NCBI GenBank assembly: GCA_023460315.1
Contig: JAEWQO010000031.1
Location: 1 to 28,577 of the forward strand
Source of the DNA: Actinomycetes bacterium
GTDB taxonomy: Bacteria; Actinomycetota; Coriobacteriia; Coriobacteriales; Eggerthellaceae
Direction: 5' to 3'
DNA length: 28,577 bases
Shown here: in pieces, positions 7,152 through 15,845 of the stretch
Position numbering within the stretch: the stretch's first letter is position 1
Layout of the letters: every line of letters begins with the position of its first letter
The notes under the pieces: model-generated
Databases searched by the model: none
Told to the model about the DNA's origin: nothing
The model's input: the letters and a program-made list of their open reading frames with translations, nothing else
Program-made: the position numbers and the translations under genes

Positions 7152-8015
7152 GTGATCGAAGACGGCAATCGCGTCGTGCCTCTGCGTCTGCAGAAGTTTT
7201 TGGCGCGCGCCGGCGTGGCAAGTCGCCGGGGTTCTGAAAATCTTATGACAGCCGGACGGGTCACCGTCAACGGCCAGGTTGTCACGGAGCTTGGCAGCAA
7301 GGTTGATCCGCTGGTGGATGAGGTGGCGGTTGACGGTATCGTCGTACGGCGGGATGGCGGATCGGTCACCATCATGCTGCACAAGCCCATCGGCATTCTT
7401 ACCACGATGTCGGACCCCCAGGGACGTCCGACCGTAGCCGACTTGGTTCCCGTTTCCCGTTATCCTGGGCTGTTTCCGGTGGGGCGGCTCGATCGGGACA
7501 CGACGGGGCTGCTGCTGTTCTCGACCGATGGCGATCTGGGGCATGCCCTTCTCCGTCCGGCCGGTCACGTGACGAAAAGCTATACTGCGCTGGTTGCGGG
7601 GCATCCGGGAGAGCTCCGTTTGGAGAGCCTGCGGGCAGGCATAGAACTCGATGACGGACCCACGCTGCCAGCCGAGGTCGAGCTGCTGTCTGGCCCCGAT
7701 GCGGAGCAGGCGCTCCGCTCGCTTTGCGTGCCGCCCGTCGTTCCTCCTGGATCGTCAAAGGAGTACGTTGCCATCAAGCGCGCTCGATCGATGTCTCGCG
7801 CGGTCGTGCGCATCGGCATACATGAGGGGCGGAAGCGTCAGGTGCGGCGCATGTTTCGAGCGATCGGGCATCCGGTGCTCGCGCTCCATCGGGACACGTT
7901 TGGTCCGGTGGGTCTTGGGGACCTGCCAAGTGGATCATGGCGGGTTCTCTCGCGTGAAGAAGAGGAGGCGCTTCGCCGCGCCATCGGCGGTCCTCGCGCA
8001 CAGGCGAACCTATAA
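7152..8015 (+). CDS. rluB: Pseudouridine synthase RluB/RsuA family
   Basis: A 287-residue protein. An N-terminal S4 RNA-binding domain (LQKFLARAGVASRRGSENL, then GRVTVNGQVV) precedes the RsuA-type catalytic domain. The catalytic Asp is Asp114 in GRLDRDTTGLLL, and the conserved KPIGILTT and EGRKRQVRRMF blocks are present. Such enzymes isomerise a uridine in 23S rRNA (RluB, near position 2605 in E. coli numbering) or in 16S rRNA (RsuA). The position after scpB and the presence of S4 favour RluB. The GTG start has a strong GGAGG (7143-7147) 4 nt upstream. A 162-bp gap separates it from scpB, with no gene seen in it. Its stop codon overlaps the -10 box of the next promoter. Confidence 0.9.
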   Translation: MIEDGNRVVPLRLQKFLARAGVASRRGSENLMTAGRVTVNGQVVTELGSKVDPLVDEVAVDGIVVRRDGGSVTIMLHKPIGILTTMSDPQGRPTVADLVPVSRYPGLFPVGRLDRDTTGLLLFSTDGDLGHALLRPAGHVTKSYTALVAGHPGELRLESLRAGIELDDGPTLPAEVELLSGPDAEQALRSLCVPPVVPPGSSKEYVAIKRARSMSRAVVRIGIHEGRKRQVRRMFRAIGHPVLALHRDTFGPVGLGDLPSGSWRVLSREEEEALRRAIGGPRAQANL

Positions 8016-8016
8016 T
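8011..8016 (+). promoter_or_regulatory. Consensus -10 box upstream of tyrA, with a leader hairpin
   Basis: TATAAT overlaps the rluB stop codon, 70 bp before the tyrA ATG. No recognisable -35 lies 16-18 bp upstream. The predicted leader contains a GC hairpin, CCGGCG (8037-8042) / CGCCGG (8048-8053), with a 5-nt loop. This suggests that aromatic/lipid genes can be transcribed independently of scpAB-rluB. Confidence 0.45.
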
Positions 8017-8085
8017 GCTAGAATAGCGGCACCGTGCCGGCGGGACGCGCCGGGCGTTGCATTGACATGAAAGGTGATCGGGTCC

Positions 8086-9264
8086 ATGACAGGACAGCAA
8101 TCAGATCAGGTATCCAACCAGCGGCCCTTTGACCGCATCGCCGTCATCGGCCTTGGTCTCGTTGGGGCATCATTCGCCGCTGCCGTGCGTCGGTCGTTTC
8201 CGGGCGTGGCCGTGCTGGGGGTCGATGTTGACGGTCCCACGCTCGAGCGTGCTCTTGAGCGCGGATGGGTGACGGAGGCGGCGCTGCCGGACGAGCCGAC
8301 GTTTCAGGAGTTTGTCGAGCAGGGGTGCGACCTGGTGATGGTGGCGACTCCCATCGCTGCGGTCGAGGGGTATTTTTCCGACCTCGCCTCGTGGGGCTAT
8401 CGGGGCGTTGTCTCGGACACCGTGTCGACCAAGGGACGCATCAGCTCTTTGGCAAACAGCACGCTCCCTGCTCCTGAAAACTACGTGCCCGGCCATCCGA
8501 TGGCAGGTTCTGAGAAAAGCGGCATCGACGGTGCTCGGCCCGATCTGTTCAAAGGCGCGCACTGGATACTCTGCCCCGATGCCACGACGCCGGCTGAGCA
8601 CTTCTCTCGGCTCCATGAGCTCATCACGGGCCTCGGCGCTCGCGTCATCGCGCTGCCGCGCGAGGCTCATGACGATGCCGTTGCCATCGTGAGCCATGTG
8701 CCCCATATCGTGGCTTCCGCGCTCATGCAATTGGCCTGTCGCCACGCTGACGACCAGCAGGCCCTCATGAGGCTTGCCGCAGGCGGCTTCAAAGACTCGA
8801 CGCGCATCGCGGCCGGATCTCCCGAGCTGTGGTGCGGCATCGCCTTCGACAATGCCGAGGCGCTCCGTGCGGGCTTGGTTGAGATGCAGGGGATCATCGG
8901 GTCGTTCGCCGACTCGCTTGCTGCCGGCGATCGTCCTCAGCTCACCTCCTTGCTCGCCGATGCTGCCGATGCCCGCCGCTCGCTGCCCGCCGCGTGGGTC
9001 CCCTCGACTGAGAAACTGCTTGAGGTGCGCATCCCCATGGAGGATCGCAAGGGCGTTGTCGCCGAGGCCACGACCATCGCGAGCTCGGTGGGTTGCAACA
9101 TCCAGTCCATCGAGATTGACCATATAACGGAGGACAGCGCCGTTCTCAGCTTGGTGCTCACGGATGAGGGAGATGTCGGGCAACTGTCCGCCCATCTCAT
9201 CAATGCGGGATTCGCGGTGTCGTTCAGCCCCCTTGCGGCGAAGGAGCATGTCCATGTCGAATAA
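8086..9264 (+). CDS. tyrA: Prephenate dehydrogenase with C-terminal ACT domain
   Basis: A 392-residue enzyme of tyrosine synthesis. It oxidatively decarboxylates prephenate to 4-hydroxyphenylpyruvate using NAD(P)+. The N-terminal Rossmann motif GLGLVGAS is at about residues 22-29, and the family hallmark GHPMAGSEKSG follows in the middle. The helical dimerisation domain contains SHVPHIVASAL and GGFKDSTRIAAGSPELW. Residues about 312-380 (LEVRIPMEDRKGVVAE onward) form an ACT domain, the usual site of feedback control by an aromatic amino acid. ATG 8086 is preferred over GTG 8074 because AAGGTGAT (8071-8078) lies 7 nt before it. The stop overlaps the aroA start by 11 bp. Confidence 0.94.
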   Translation: MTGQQSDQVSNQRPFDRIAVIGLGLVGASFAAAVRRSFPGVAVLGVDVDGPTLERALERGWVTEAALPDEPTFQEFVEQGCDLVMVATPIAAVEGYFSDLASWGYRGVVSDTVSTKGRISSLANSTLPAPENYVPGHPMAGSEKSGIDGARPDLFKGAHWILCPDATTPAEHFSRLHELITGLGARVIALPREAHDDAVAIVSHVPHIVASALMQLACRHADDQQALMRLAAGGFKDSTRIAAGSPELWCGIAFDNAEALRAGLVEMQGIIGSFADSLAAGDRPQLTSLLADAADARRSLPAAWVPSTEKLLEVRIPMEDRKGVVAEATTIASSVGCNIQSIEIDHITEDSAVLSLVLTDEGDVGQLSAHLINAGFAVSFSPLAAKEHVHVE

Positions 9265-10585
9265 GCCCCTGGCAACCGTCACCGTCAATCCACTGCCTTC
9301 GCCTCTCCGCGGCGCCGTTGCCGTGCCGGGAGACAAGTCTCTCTCCCATCGTGCGGTGTTGTTTTCCGCCATGGCCGAGGGAACGTCACGCGTGTCGGGG
9401 CTTCTGGATTCCGAGGATGTCCGCTCGTCCATCGCTGCGGTCAGGCAGCTTGGAGCTCGCGTTGCGCTTGAGAAGGGCCCTGACGGCAGCCTGTTTGGCG
9501 GCATAGAGGGATGGGGTTCAGAAGGGCCCGCGCAGCCCGAGCGTCCCCTTGACTGTGGCAATTCGGGCACGACGGCGCGCCTTCTCATGGGCATGCTTGC
9601 TCCGGGGGACATCAAGGGCGAGATAACGGGGGATGCGTCTCTCAGGACTCGTCCCATGCGGCGCATCACGGCTCCCCTTATGAGGATGGGCGTGCATTTT
9701 GCACCCGAAGGCCGCGAGACCCTGCCGCTCTCCGTATGTGGCACATCCGACTTGCATGCGATAACCTACGACGCACCGATGGCTTCGGCTCAGCTTAAAA
9801 CTGCCATCTTGCTTGCCGGCATCTATGCTGAAGGCACGACGGTCGTCAACGAGCCCTCGCCTTCGCGCAACCACACGGAGCTCATGCTGCCCGAATTCGG
9901 CGTGCCGACGACTGCCGCGGAGCGCACGGCAAGCGTGCAGGGTCCCAGCGTTCCAAAAGCATGCGAGGTGCAGGTTCCGGGAGATCCGTCATCTGCCGCC
10001 TTTCTCGTCTGCGCTGCGCTCATGATGCCGGGCAGCTCTCTTCAGGTGGAGAACGTCAGCCTGAACACCGCCCGCATCGGTTTCACCCGCACGCTTGAGC
10101 GCATGGGCGCCAACGTGAGCGTTCGCCGCACTGGCGCGGCCGGCAAGGAGCCCTCTGGCATCATATCTGCTTCCTATACGCCGGATCTCAGGGGATGTGA
10201 GATTCCGGCGGACAAGATACCGTCTCTGGTCGACGAGGTGCCGGTGCTGTCGCTGGTCGCTTCTCGCGCTCGCGGAGTGACGGTGTTTCGGGAGGTTGGC
10301 GAATTGCGCGTGAAGGAGACGGACCGCCTGGCAGCCGTGGTGGAAGGTCTTGCTCTTCTTGGCGTCGACGCGTGGATCGATGCCAATGACCTCTACGTCG
10401 AAGGCTGTCCCGCTATGCGGGTTCCGAAAGGCATCGTGTTCGATTCGAAGAACGATCATCGGCTTGCCATGACATGGGCCCTTGTGGGACTGACGGGGGA
10501 TGCGCCGGTCAAGATCGAGAGTTTCGATGCGGTGAAGGTCAGTTACCCCCATTTTCTCTCAGATATCGAAAGGTTGGCGCGATGA
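9254..10585 (+). CDS. aroA: 3-phosphoshikimate 1-carboxyvinyltransferase (EPSP synthase)
   Basis: A 443-residue shikimate-pathway enzyme joining shikimate-3-phosphate and phosphoenolpyruvate. The PGDKSLSHR motif (Lys28) and the PEP-binding CGNSGTTARL loop are visible. Further motifs are TRPMRR, SAQLK (178-182), the catalytic Asp327 in LVDEVP, Glu355 in RVKETDR, and the C-terminal DHRLAMTWA. SAQxK and the RPMxR context place it with class II-like enzymes, but the Gly in GNSGT is kept, unlike the Ala of the CP4 enzyme. Glyphosate behaviour therefore cannot be predicted. ATG 9254 is chosen over ATG 9248 because AAGGAG (9241-9246) is 7 nt away from the former. It overlaps tyrA by 11 bp and cmk by 4 bp. 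Confidence 0.95.
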   Translation: MSNKPLATVTVNPLPSPLRGAVAVPGDKSLSHRAVLFSAMAEGTSRVSGLLDSEDVRSSIAAVRQLGARVALEKGPDGSLFGGIEGWGSEGPAQPERPLDCGNSGTTARLLMGMLAPGDIKGEITGDASLRTRPMRRITAPLMRMGVHFAPEGRETLPLSVCGTSDLHAITYDAPMASAQLKTAILLAGIYAEGTTVVNEPSPSRNHTELMLPEFGVPTTAAERTASVQGPSVPKACEVQVPGDPSSAAFLVCAALMMPGSSLQVENVSLNTARIGFTRTLERMGANVSVRRTGAAGKEPSGIISASYTPDLRGCEIPADKIPSLVDEVPVLSLVASRARGVTVFREVGELRVKETDRLAAVVEGLALLGVDAWIDANDLYVEGCPAMRVPKGIVFDSKNDHRLAMTWALVGLTGDAPVKIESFDAVKVSYPHFLSDIERLAR

Positions 10586-11286
10586 TCATCGCCATTGATG
10601 GGCCCAGTGGGGCTGGAAAGTCGACGGTCGCCAAGGCTGTCGCACGTGAGCTTGGCTTCTCCTGTCTCGACACGGGGGCCATGTACCGGGCGGTCGCCTG
10701 GCAGGCGCTGCAAGACGGCGTGGCGTTGGACGACGAGGAGGGCTTGGCGCGCATCGCCCGCACATACGACATCGGGTTCGGCCACGAGGAGGGCGATCCC
10801 ACTCCCAAACGTGTTTCCATTGGCGGCGTTGACGTCACCGATGCAATTCGCACCGAGCGGATCGACAAGGCGGTCAGCCCCGTGTCGGCCGTGCCCGGCG
10901 TTCGCGAGGCCTTGGTCTTGCAACAGCGGAGGATCGGGGGCGAGGGCAACTTCGTTGTGGAGGGGCGCGACATTGGCACGACGGTGTTTCCCGCCGCGGA
11001 GCTCAAGGTGTTCCTGACCGCGTCTGACGAGGAACGGGCGCATCGTCGCGTGCGACAGAACGTCGATCGCGGCATCGGGTCGATCGACTATGACACGGTG
11101 CTTGCCGACATCCGCCGACGCGACGAACATGATTCGTCGCGCGAGGCCTCGCCCCTCAGGCCTGCCGACGATGCCGTGCGCCTCAACTCGACGGGGAGCT
11201 ACATCGAGGAGGTCATTGAAAGCATTCGGGACTTGGCGCGTGAGCGCCTGTCCCACTGCGACGAAGGAGAAGAAGGGTCCCTGTGA
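10582..11286 (+). CDS. cmk: (d)CMP kinase
   Basis: A 234-residue P-loop kinase that phosphorylates CMP and dCMP with ATP, recycling CMP from lipid and RNA turnover. The N-terminus carries the P-loop GPSGAGKST (residues 7-15), followed by DTGAMYRAVAW. The CMP-specific insert and the VEGRDIGTTVFP block are next, then the lid region EERAHRRVRQ and DSSREASPL. ATG 10582 shares ATGA with the aroA stop, so the two are translationally coupled. The aroA-cmk pairing recurs across bacteria. It also overlaps the next acyltransferase start by GTGA. Confidence 0.95.
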   Translation: MIIAIDGPSGAGKSTVAKAVARELGFSCLDTGAMYRAVAWQALQDGVALDDEEGLARIARTYDIGFGHEEGDPTPKRVSIGGVDVTDAIRTERIDKAVSPVSAVPGVREALVLQQRRIGGEGNFVVEGRDIGTTVFPAAELKVFLTASDEERAHRRVRQNVDRGIGSIDYDTVLADIRRRDEHDSSREASPLRPADDAVRLNSTGSYIEEVIESIRDLARERLSHCDEGEEGSL

Positions 11287-12179
11287 GATTCGTGCTTCCC
11301 TATGAAAAACTGTGGGACATGCCCCTCGGAGGCATGTCGTCCGAACGGCAGGTGCCCCATCTGCTCGGAAACCTGATCTACGGCTTCCTTGCCTTCGTGT
11401 TCAAGATATGCTTTCGCTATCGGGTGGACGGCCGCATGAACTTGCGGCGCTTCCAGGGAAAGAGCGGCGTGCTCGTTGTCAGCAACCACACCTCGTTCCT
11501 CGACGTGGCCTTCATGTATCTGGCGGCCCGGCCGTCGCAATGGGTGCGCTTTCTGGGACGCGAAAGCCTGTTCGGCAACGTTCATGGGCTGGTGGGACAC
11601 ATTCTCTCGCGCGTGGGCGCTTTCCCCGTCAAACGGGATGCGGCGGATCGTACGGCCATCAAGCGTGCGACGCGCATGCTGAAGAACGGCGAGGTGGTGG
11701 GCATTCTTCCCGAGGGAACCCGTCGGGGCAAAGGATCGAAGACTCCGGAAATACATTCAGGTGCCGCCTTCATCGCGAAGATGGGGCATGTTCCCATCCT
11801 TCCCATGACGGTACGCAACGCCGAGCTCGTGAAGCAGAAGGGCAGGTTCTTCCGGTTTCCGAAGATCACTGTCGAGTACGGCAATCCTCTGATCGTGAGC
11901 GACTTCGACTTTCTTCCAAAAGAGGACCGGCTTGACGGATGCACCTGGTATGCGATGCGTGAATGCTTCGCGCTGTCGCAGCGTGTTTCTCCCGAGCAGG
12001 TGGACATGGTCGCCCTCTTTCCCGGTGGCCGGGATTTCACGGAGGCGTTTGCCGGGCATCCTGTGCCGGTGCACACGTCTGAGGAACTTGTTGCCGGGAT
12101 CGATGATGCAAAGGCGGCGAAGGCGCATTCGAACGACGCGCCTTCTGCGGGCAGGGACGCACGGGAGGTCCGTCCATGA
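11283..12179 (+). CDS. plsC: 1-acyl-sn-glycerol-3-phosphate acyltransferase (PlsC family)
   Basis: A 298-residue member of the PlsC/LPLAT family, which adds the second acyl chain to lysophosphatidic acid at the inner membrane face. A hydrophobic segment (about residues 28-48) precedes the catalytic NHTSFLD motif (Asn68-Asp74, the NHx4D box). Later come GAFPVKRD and LPEGTRRGKG (Glu144), the glycerol-phosphate-binding motif. The last 80 or so residues extend past the usual acyltransferase core and end in a charged, probably disordered tail (AAKAHSNDAPSAG). The GTG start overlaps the cmk stop as GTGA and is preceded by GGAGAAGAAGGG. The stop overlaps ispH by ATGA, giving cmk-plsC-ispH tight coupling. 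Confidence 0.9.
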   Translation: MRFVLPYEKLWDMPLGGMSSERQVPHLLGNLIYGFLAFVFKICFRYRVDGRMNLRRFQGKSGVLVVSNHTSFLDVAFMYLAARPSQWVRFLGRESLFGNVHGLVGHILSRVGAFPVKRDAADRTAIKRATRMLKNGEVVGILPEGTRRGKGSKTPEIHSGAAFIAKMGHVPILPMTVRNAELVKQKGRFFRFPKITVEYGNPLIVSDFDFLPKEDRLDGCTWYAMRECFALSQRVSPEQVDMVALFPGGRDFTEAFAGHPVPVHTSEELVAGIDDAKAAKAHSNDAPSAGRDAREVRP

Positions 12180-13012
12180 AAGTCATCAAGGCCACGCATG
12201 CGGGAGCCTGCTATGGGGTGCGTCGGGCGCTCGCCATGGCGCTTGCCGCTGCCGAGGGTGGTAAAGGAGCAGCCACCCTCGGTCCTCTCATTCACAATCC
12301 CCAGGTTGTGGCGGACCTTGCCAAACGGGGCATCCGGGCCGTCGAAGGCCCTGATGCGGTGGAGCACGGCTCGGTCATCATCCGCAGCCATGGCGTGACG
12401 CCCGAGGTGCGGCATGCGGTGGAAGCTCGATCGCTTGAGGTGATCGACGCGACGTGTCCGCATGTGGCGCGTGCCCAGAAGGCTGCGGCGGATCTCGCGC
12501 GTCGCTGCGAGCATGTGGTGGTTGTGGGGGAGGCGGGGCATCCTGAGGTTGAGGGACTGGTTGCCTATGCCCGCGAAGCTGGCGGCGATGTGGTGGTCGC
12601 CGGGGGTCCAGAAGACGTTGCGGACTCCCTCAAAGGTTCGGTTGGCGTCGTCGTCCAAACTACCCAGACACGCGAGGCGCTTGAGTCCGTCGTCGAGGGA
12701 CTGAAGGAGCACGGCATCGATCCCGAGGTGCAGGACACGGTCTGTTTTGCCACGCGTCAACGGCAGGAGGCCGCAGCCTCGCTTGCCGGCGAGGTGGATG
12801 CGATCGTGGTGGTCGGCGGCAGGAACTCCTCGAACACGACGCGGCTTGCCGACATTTGCGCCGCCGTCTGTCCGCGCACGCACCATGTGGAGACGCCTGA
12901 CGAGATCGACGAGGATTGGTTCGCGGGCTGCGCGGTGGTCGGCGTCACCGCAGGCGCCTCCACCCCCGAAGAGCATATTGATGCCGTTGCCGCGCGCCTG
13001 GAAGCATTGTAA
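12176..13012 (+). CDS. ispH: 4-hydroxy-3-methylbut-2-enyl diphosphate reductase
   Basis: A 278-residue iron-sulfur enzyme, the last step of the MEP isoprenoid pathway, producing IPP and DMAPP. The three cluster-binding cysteines are Cys12 (HAGACYGVRRA), Cys94 (DATCPHV) and Cys190 (DTVCFATRQRQ). Substrate-binding residues lie in LIHNPQVV, RSHGV, GHPEVEG, GGRNSSNT and GASTPEEHI. The length fits the short IspH form without an S1-domain extension. It implies that the organism makes isoprenoids by the MEP route. It overlaps plsC by 4 bp, and the DUF512 gene follows within about 30 bp. Confidence 0.95.
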   Translation: MKVIKATHAGACYGVRRALAMALAAAEGGKGAATLGPLIHNPQVVADLAKRGIRAVEGPDAVEHGSVIIRSHGVTPEVRHAVEARSLEVIDATCPHVARAQKAAADLARRCEHVVVVGEAGHPEVEGLVAYAREAGGDVVVAGGPEDVADSLKGSVGVVVQTTQTREALESVVEGLKEHGIDPEVQDTVCFATRQRQEAAASLAGEVDAIVVVGGRNSSNTTRLADICAAVCPRTHHVETPDEIDEDWFAGCAVVGVTAGASTPEEHIDAVAARLEAL

Positions 13013-13040
13013 CGGCCGACGTGGACGGAGCGCGGTGCAG

Positions 13041-14495
13041 GTGAGCGATGCAGGGATGAGAGAGCCGATGCCGGTGTATCCTCCGCGCGACGTGGAGCGT
13101 GCCTCGTCCTGCGACGACGGGAGGGGAGGGCCCCGCGCGCGCGTGGTGGGGGTCGCCCCCGGCAGCCCCGCAGACGATGCGGGATTCGAGCCGGGCTGCT
13201 TCGTGACGACGGTCGACGGCCATCCCGTGCGCGATCTCATCGATTGGCGCTGGCTTTCAGCCGATGACGTCATCCTGGTGGGGTACCTTGACCTGGAGGG
13301 CGAGGCGGGCGAGGTGACGCTTGAGCGCGAGGAGGGCGAGCACTGGGGATTCGAGTTCGAGGGCGTGGTGTTCGATGGCGTGAAACAGTGCCGCAATGCA
13401 TGCACCTTCTGCTTCATGAGACAGCTTCCCGACGACATGCGCCCCTCTCTCACGTTGCGCGACGACGACTTTCGCCTGAGCTTTCTTTCGGGCACGTTCG
13501 TGACGTTCACGAATCTGAGCGCAGAAGATGAGGCGCGCATCATCGAACAGCGCATTTCTCCCTTGCGCGTGTCCCTTCATGCGGTCGATGCCGCCGTTCG
13601 CCGCCGCATCATCGGGCGCCATGCCCAGCATGGCATCGACGTGTTGGACCGTCTGCTGGATGCCGGCATCGAGTTTCACGCGCAGATCGTCCTCATGCCT
13701 GATGAGAACGACGGATCGGCGCTTGAGGAAACGTTGCGATGGGCTTACGCCCGCCCCGGCATTATCGACGTGTGCGTTGTGCCCCTGGGGTTCACGAAAC
13801 ACCAAAGGCAGTTCAAGCGGAGTTTCGAGGACCAGGAGTCCGCCCGTGCCGTGATGGACCTTGTCATCCCATTCCAACGGCGCGCCCTTGCCGACCGCGC
13901 CACCCCGTGGGTTTTCATGGCTGATGAATTTTACTCACGAGCCTATGGTTCCCGCCTGCTCGAAAACCTGCCCCCTGCGAGCTGGTACGGTGATTTCGGC
14001 ATGTTTGAGGATGGCGTGGGCATTATCCGCTCGTTTGTCGATGACTGGATGCAGGCGGAGCGCGAGGGCCTTGTCAGCCGGGCGGCGGAATCTCTTCGCC
14101 GTTCGCGCTTGCACGTCCGCTATGTTGCGGGCTATGCCACCCGCGAGTTCCTGCTTCCCCTCGTTTCCCAAAGCGATCTTTCGGATCGTTTTGAGCCGTT
14201 CTTTGTGAAGAACGATTTCTTTGGAGGCAACGTGGACGTTACCGGACTGCTGTGCGGCGTCGACATCGTTGCGGCGATCAGGCATGCCGATGGCCCTGAA
14301 CGGGAGAGCCGTGACGGGTGGGTCCTCTACGCCCTTCCCCGCGTCATGTTCAACGATGACATGGTCACGCTTGACGACATGACGATTGAGGATATGGAAA
14401 ACGACACGGGGGCGCATCTGTCCGTGGTATCCTGTAACGCATCGGGTTTCCTGCGGGAGATTGCCGATTTGGCCGAGCGCGAAGCCGGCTTGTGA
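13041..14495 (+). CDS. DUF512 family protein (PDZ-like plus radical-SAM-like domain)
   Basis: About 484 residues. The N-terminus (residues 30-75) resembles a short PDZ domain: VVGVAPGSPADDAGFEPG, then VDGHPVRDLIDW. A cysteine cluster of the form CxxxCxxC (Cys117, Cys121, Cys124, in CRNACTFCF) can bind a 4Fe-4S cluster as in radical SAM proteins. Following segments (RLSFLSGTFVTFTN, SLHAVD, HAQIVLMP) fit the beta/alpha repeats of that fold. The C-terminal half matches DUF512 (DEFY, GMFEDGVG, VAGYATREFL, NDFFGGNVDVTGLL). The family is widespread in Clostridia and Actinobacteria and its biochemical role is not established. Starts at GTG 13035, GTG 13041, ATG 13056 or ATG 13068 are possible; GGAG at 13027-13030 favours the first two. 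It precedes der, a recurring arrangement. Confidence 0.85.
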   Translation: MSDAGMREPMPVYPPRDVERASSCDDGRGGPRARVVGVAPGSPADDAGFEPGCFVTTVDGHPVRDLIDWRWLSADDVILVGYLDLEGEAGEVTLEREEGEHWGFEFEGVVFDGVKQCRNACTFCFMRQLPDDMRPSLTLRDDDFRLSFLSGTFVTFTNLSAEDEARIIEQRISPLRVSLHAVDAAVRRRIIGRHAQHGIDVLDRLLDAGIEFHAQIVLMPDENDGSALEETLRWAYARPGIIDVCVVPLGFTKHQRQFKRSFEDQESARAVMDLVIPFQRRALADRATPWVFMADEFYSRAYGSRLLENLPPASWYGDFGMFEDGVGIIRSFVDDWMQAEREGLVSRAAESLRRSRLHVRYVAGYATREFLLPLVSQSDLSDRFEPFFVKNDFFGGNVDVTGLLCGVDIVAAIRHADGPERESRDGWVLYALPRVMFNDDMVTLDDMTIEDMENDTGAHLSVVSCNASGFLREIADLAEREAGL

Positions 14496-14523
14496 TTGAA
14501 GAATCAACCTGTGAGGATGTGTC

Positions 14524-15837
14524 ATGTCGTTACCAATTGTCGCGGTGGTGGGTCGGCCGAATGTCGGCAAGTCCACGTTTGTCAACCGCATAGCTCAGGC
14601 TGATGAGGCCATCGTCCACGAGATGCGTGGTGTCACGCGTGACCGCTCATATCATGAAACCGACTGGAACGGGGTTCCCTTCACGCTCATCGATACGGGC
14701 GGAATCGAGATGGGACACGACGACGCGTTCCAGGGATCCATCCGCGACCAAGCGCTCGTTGGCGCAAGCGAAGCCGATGCCATCGTGTTTGTCGTCGACG
14801 GCAGGACCGGCATCCAGGTTGAGGATGAGGAGGTCGCACGTATCCTGCATGCATCGGGCAAGCCGGTGTTCCTCGTTGTGAACAAGATGGACACACCCGG
14901 CCGCATGGATGAGGCGTGGGAGTTTTACAAGTTGGGGCTGGGAGATCCCTGGCCCGTTTCGGCCTTGCATGGGCATGGAACGGGTGACCTGCTCGACGCA
15001 GTCGTCGAATCCATTCGTGATTCCGGCTGCCCCGACGAGGAGGAAAGCCCCTCGGTCAACGTGGCCATCATCGGGCGGCCCAATGCGGGTAAATCGTCCT
15101 TGATGAACAGGCTCGCCCAGGGCGAGCGTTCCATCGTGTCTGACGTCGCCGGCACCACGCGCGATGCCATCGACACCCATATCGAGCATGACGGCACGAA
15201 GTACACCATCGTTGACACGGCCGGTCTGCGGCGCAAAAGCCAGATTGACCAAGATGTGGAGTATTACGGATTCGTGCGCGCCATGAGGGCCATCGATCGG
15301 GCCGACGTGGCGCTTCTGGTCGTTGACTCGTCAATCGGGCTCACCGATCAAGACCAGCGCATTGCCAACTTCGCGGCCGATCGCGGCTGTGCCATGGTGG
15401 TTGTGCTGAATAAATGGGATATTGTCGAAGGTCCGGAAGCCAAGGCTGAGATACGTGAGCGCATCGCTGACCGCCTCGGATTTGTGGGTTATGCGCCCGT
15501 CATTGCCATTTCGGCCCTCACGGGCAAAAAGGTCGATCGCATCTGGGACGCCGTTGACGTGGCGTATGAGAACTATGGTCGGACCATTCCGACGAATCAG
15601 CTCAACGTATGGCTGCAGGGCATTCGCGAGGTTGGCCATGTGGTCACCAAGGGGAAGGCCGTGCTTCGCATGAAGTACGTCACGCAGACGGCGGTCCGAC
15701 CGCCCCGGTTCACCTTCTTCGTGAACCATCCTGATTTAGTTGACGACAACTATGAACGGTACCTCGAGAACCGCATGCGTGAGAATTTTGACCTTGCCGG
15801 AACGCCTATCAGGCTCAAATTCAAGAAAAAGGACTAA
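14524..15837 (+). CDS. der: Ribosome-assembly GTPase Der (EngA)
   Basis: A 437-residue tandem GTPase needed for 50S subunit maturation. The first G domain has GRPNVGKST (G1), DTGG (G3) and NKMD (G4). The second, starting near residue 178, has GRPNAGKSS, DTAG and NKWD. The C-terminal KH-like domain (about 355-437) ends in a basic RLKFKKKD tail that contacts rRNA. Length and domain order are standard. It starts 28 bp after the DUF512 gene with GAGGATGT upstream of the ATG, and plsY follows after 8 bp. Confidence 0.97.
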   Translation: MSLPIVAVVGRPNVGKSTFVNRIAQADEAIVHEMRGVTRDRSYHETDWNGVPFTLIDTGGIEMGHDDAFQGSIRDQALVGASEADAIVFVVDGRTGIQVEDEEVARILHASGKPVFLVVNKMDTPGRMDEAWEFYKLGLGDPWPVSALHGHGTGDLLDAVVESIRDSGCPDEEESPSVNVAIIGRPNAGKSSLMNRLAQGERSIVSDVAGTTRDAIDTHIEHDGTKYTIVDTAGLRRKSQIDQDVEYYGFVRAMRAIDRADVALLVVDSSIGLTDQDQRIANFAADRGCAMVVVLNKWDIVEGPEAKAEIRERIADRLGFVGYAPVIAISALTGKKVDRIWDAVDVAYENYGRTIPTNQLNVWLQGIREVGHVVTKGKAVLRMKYVTQTAVRPPRFTFFVNHPDLVDDNYERYLENRMRENFDLAGTPIRLKFKKKD

Positions 15838-15845
15838 GTGGACCA

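Noticed and set aside
8170..9744. Long minus-strand frame (524 codons) opposite tyrA and aroA
   Set aside because: Fully covered by conserved plus-strand genes; low-complexity Arg/Pro/His composition and no ribosome site.
12747..13040. Upstream extension of the DUF512 frame into ispH
   Set aside because: It overlaps the end of ispH by about 265 bp, has no family similarity, and better starts occur at 13035-13068.
11582..13555. Minus-strand frame of 657 codons opposite plsC, ispH and DUF512
   Set aside because: Antisense shadow of three conserved genes; rich in Arg and Ser with no recognisable domain.
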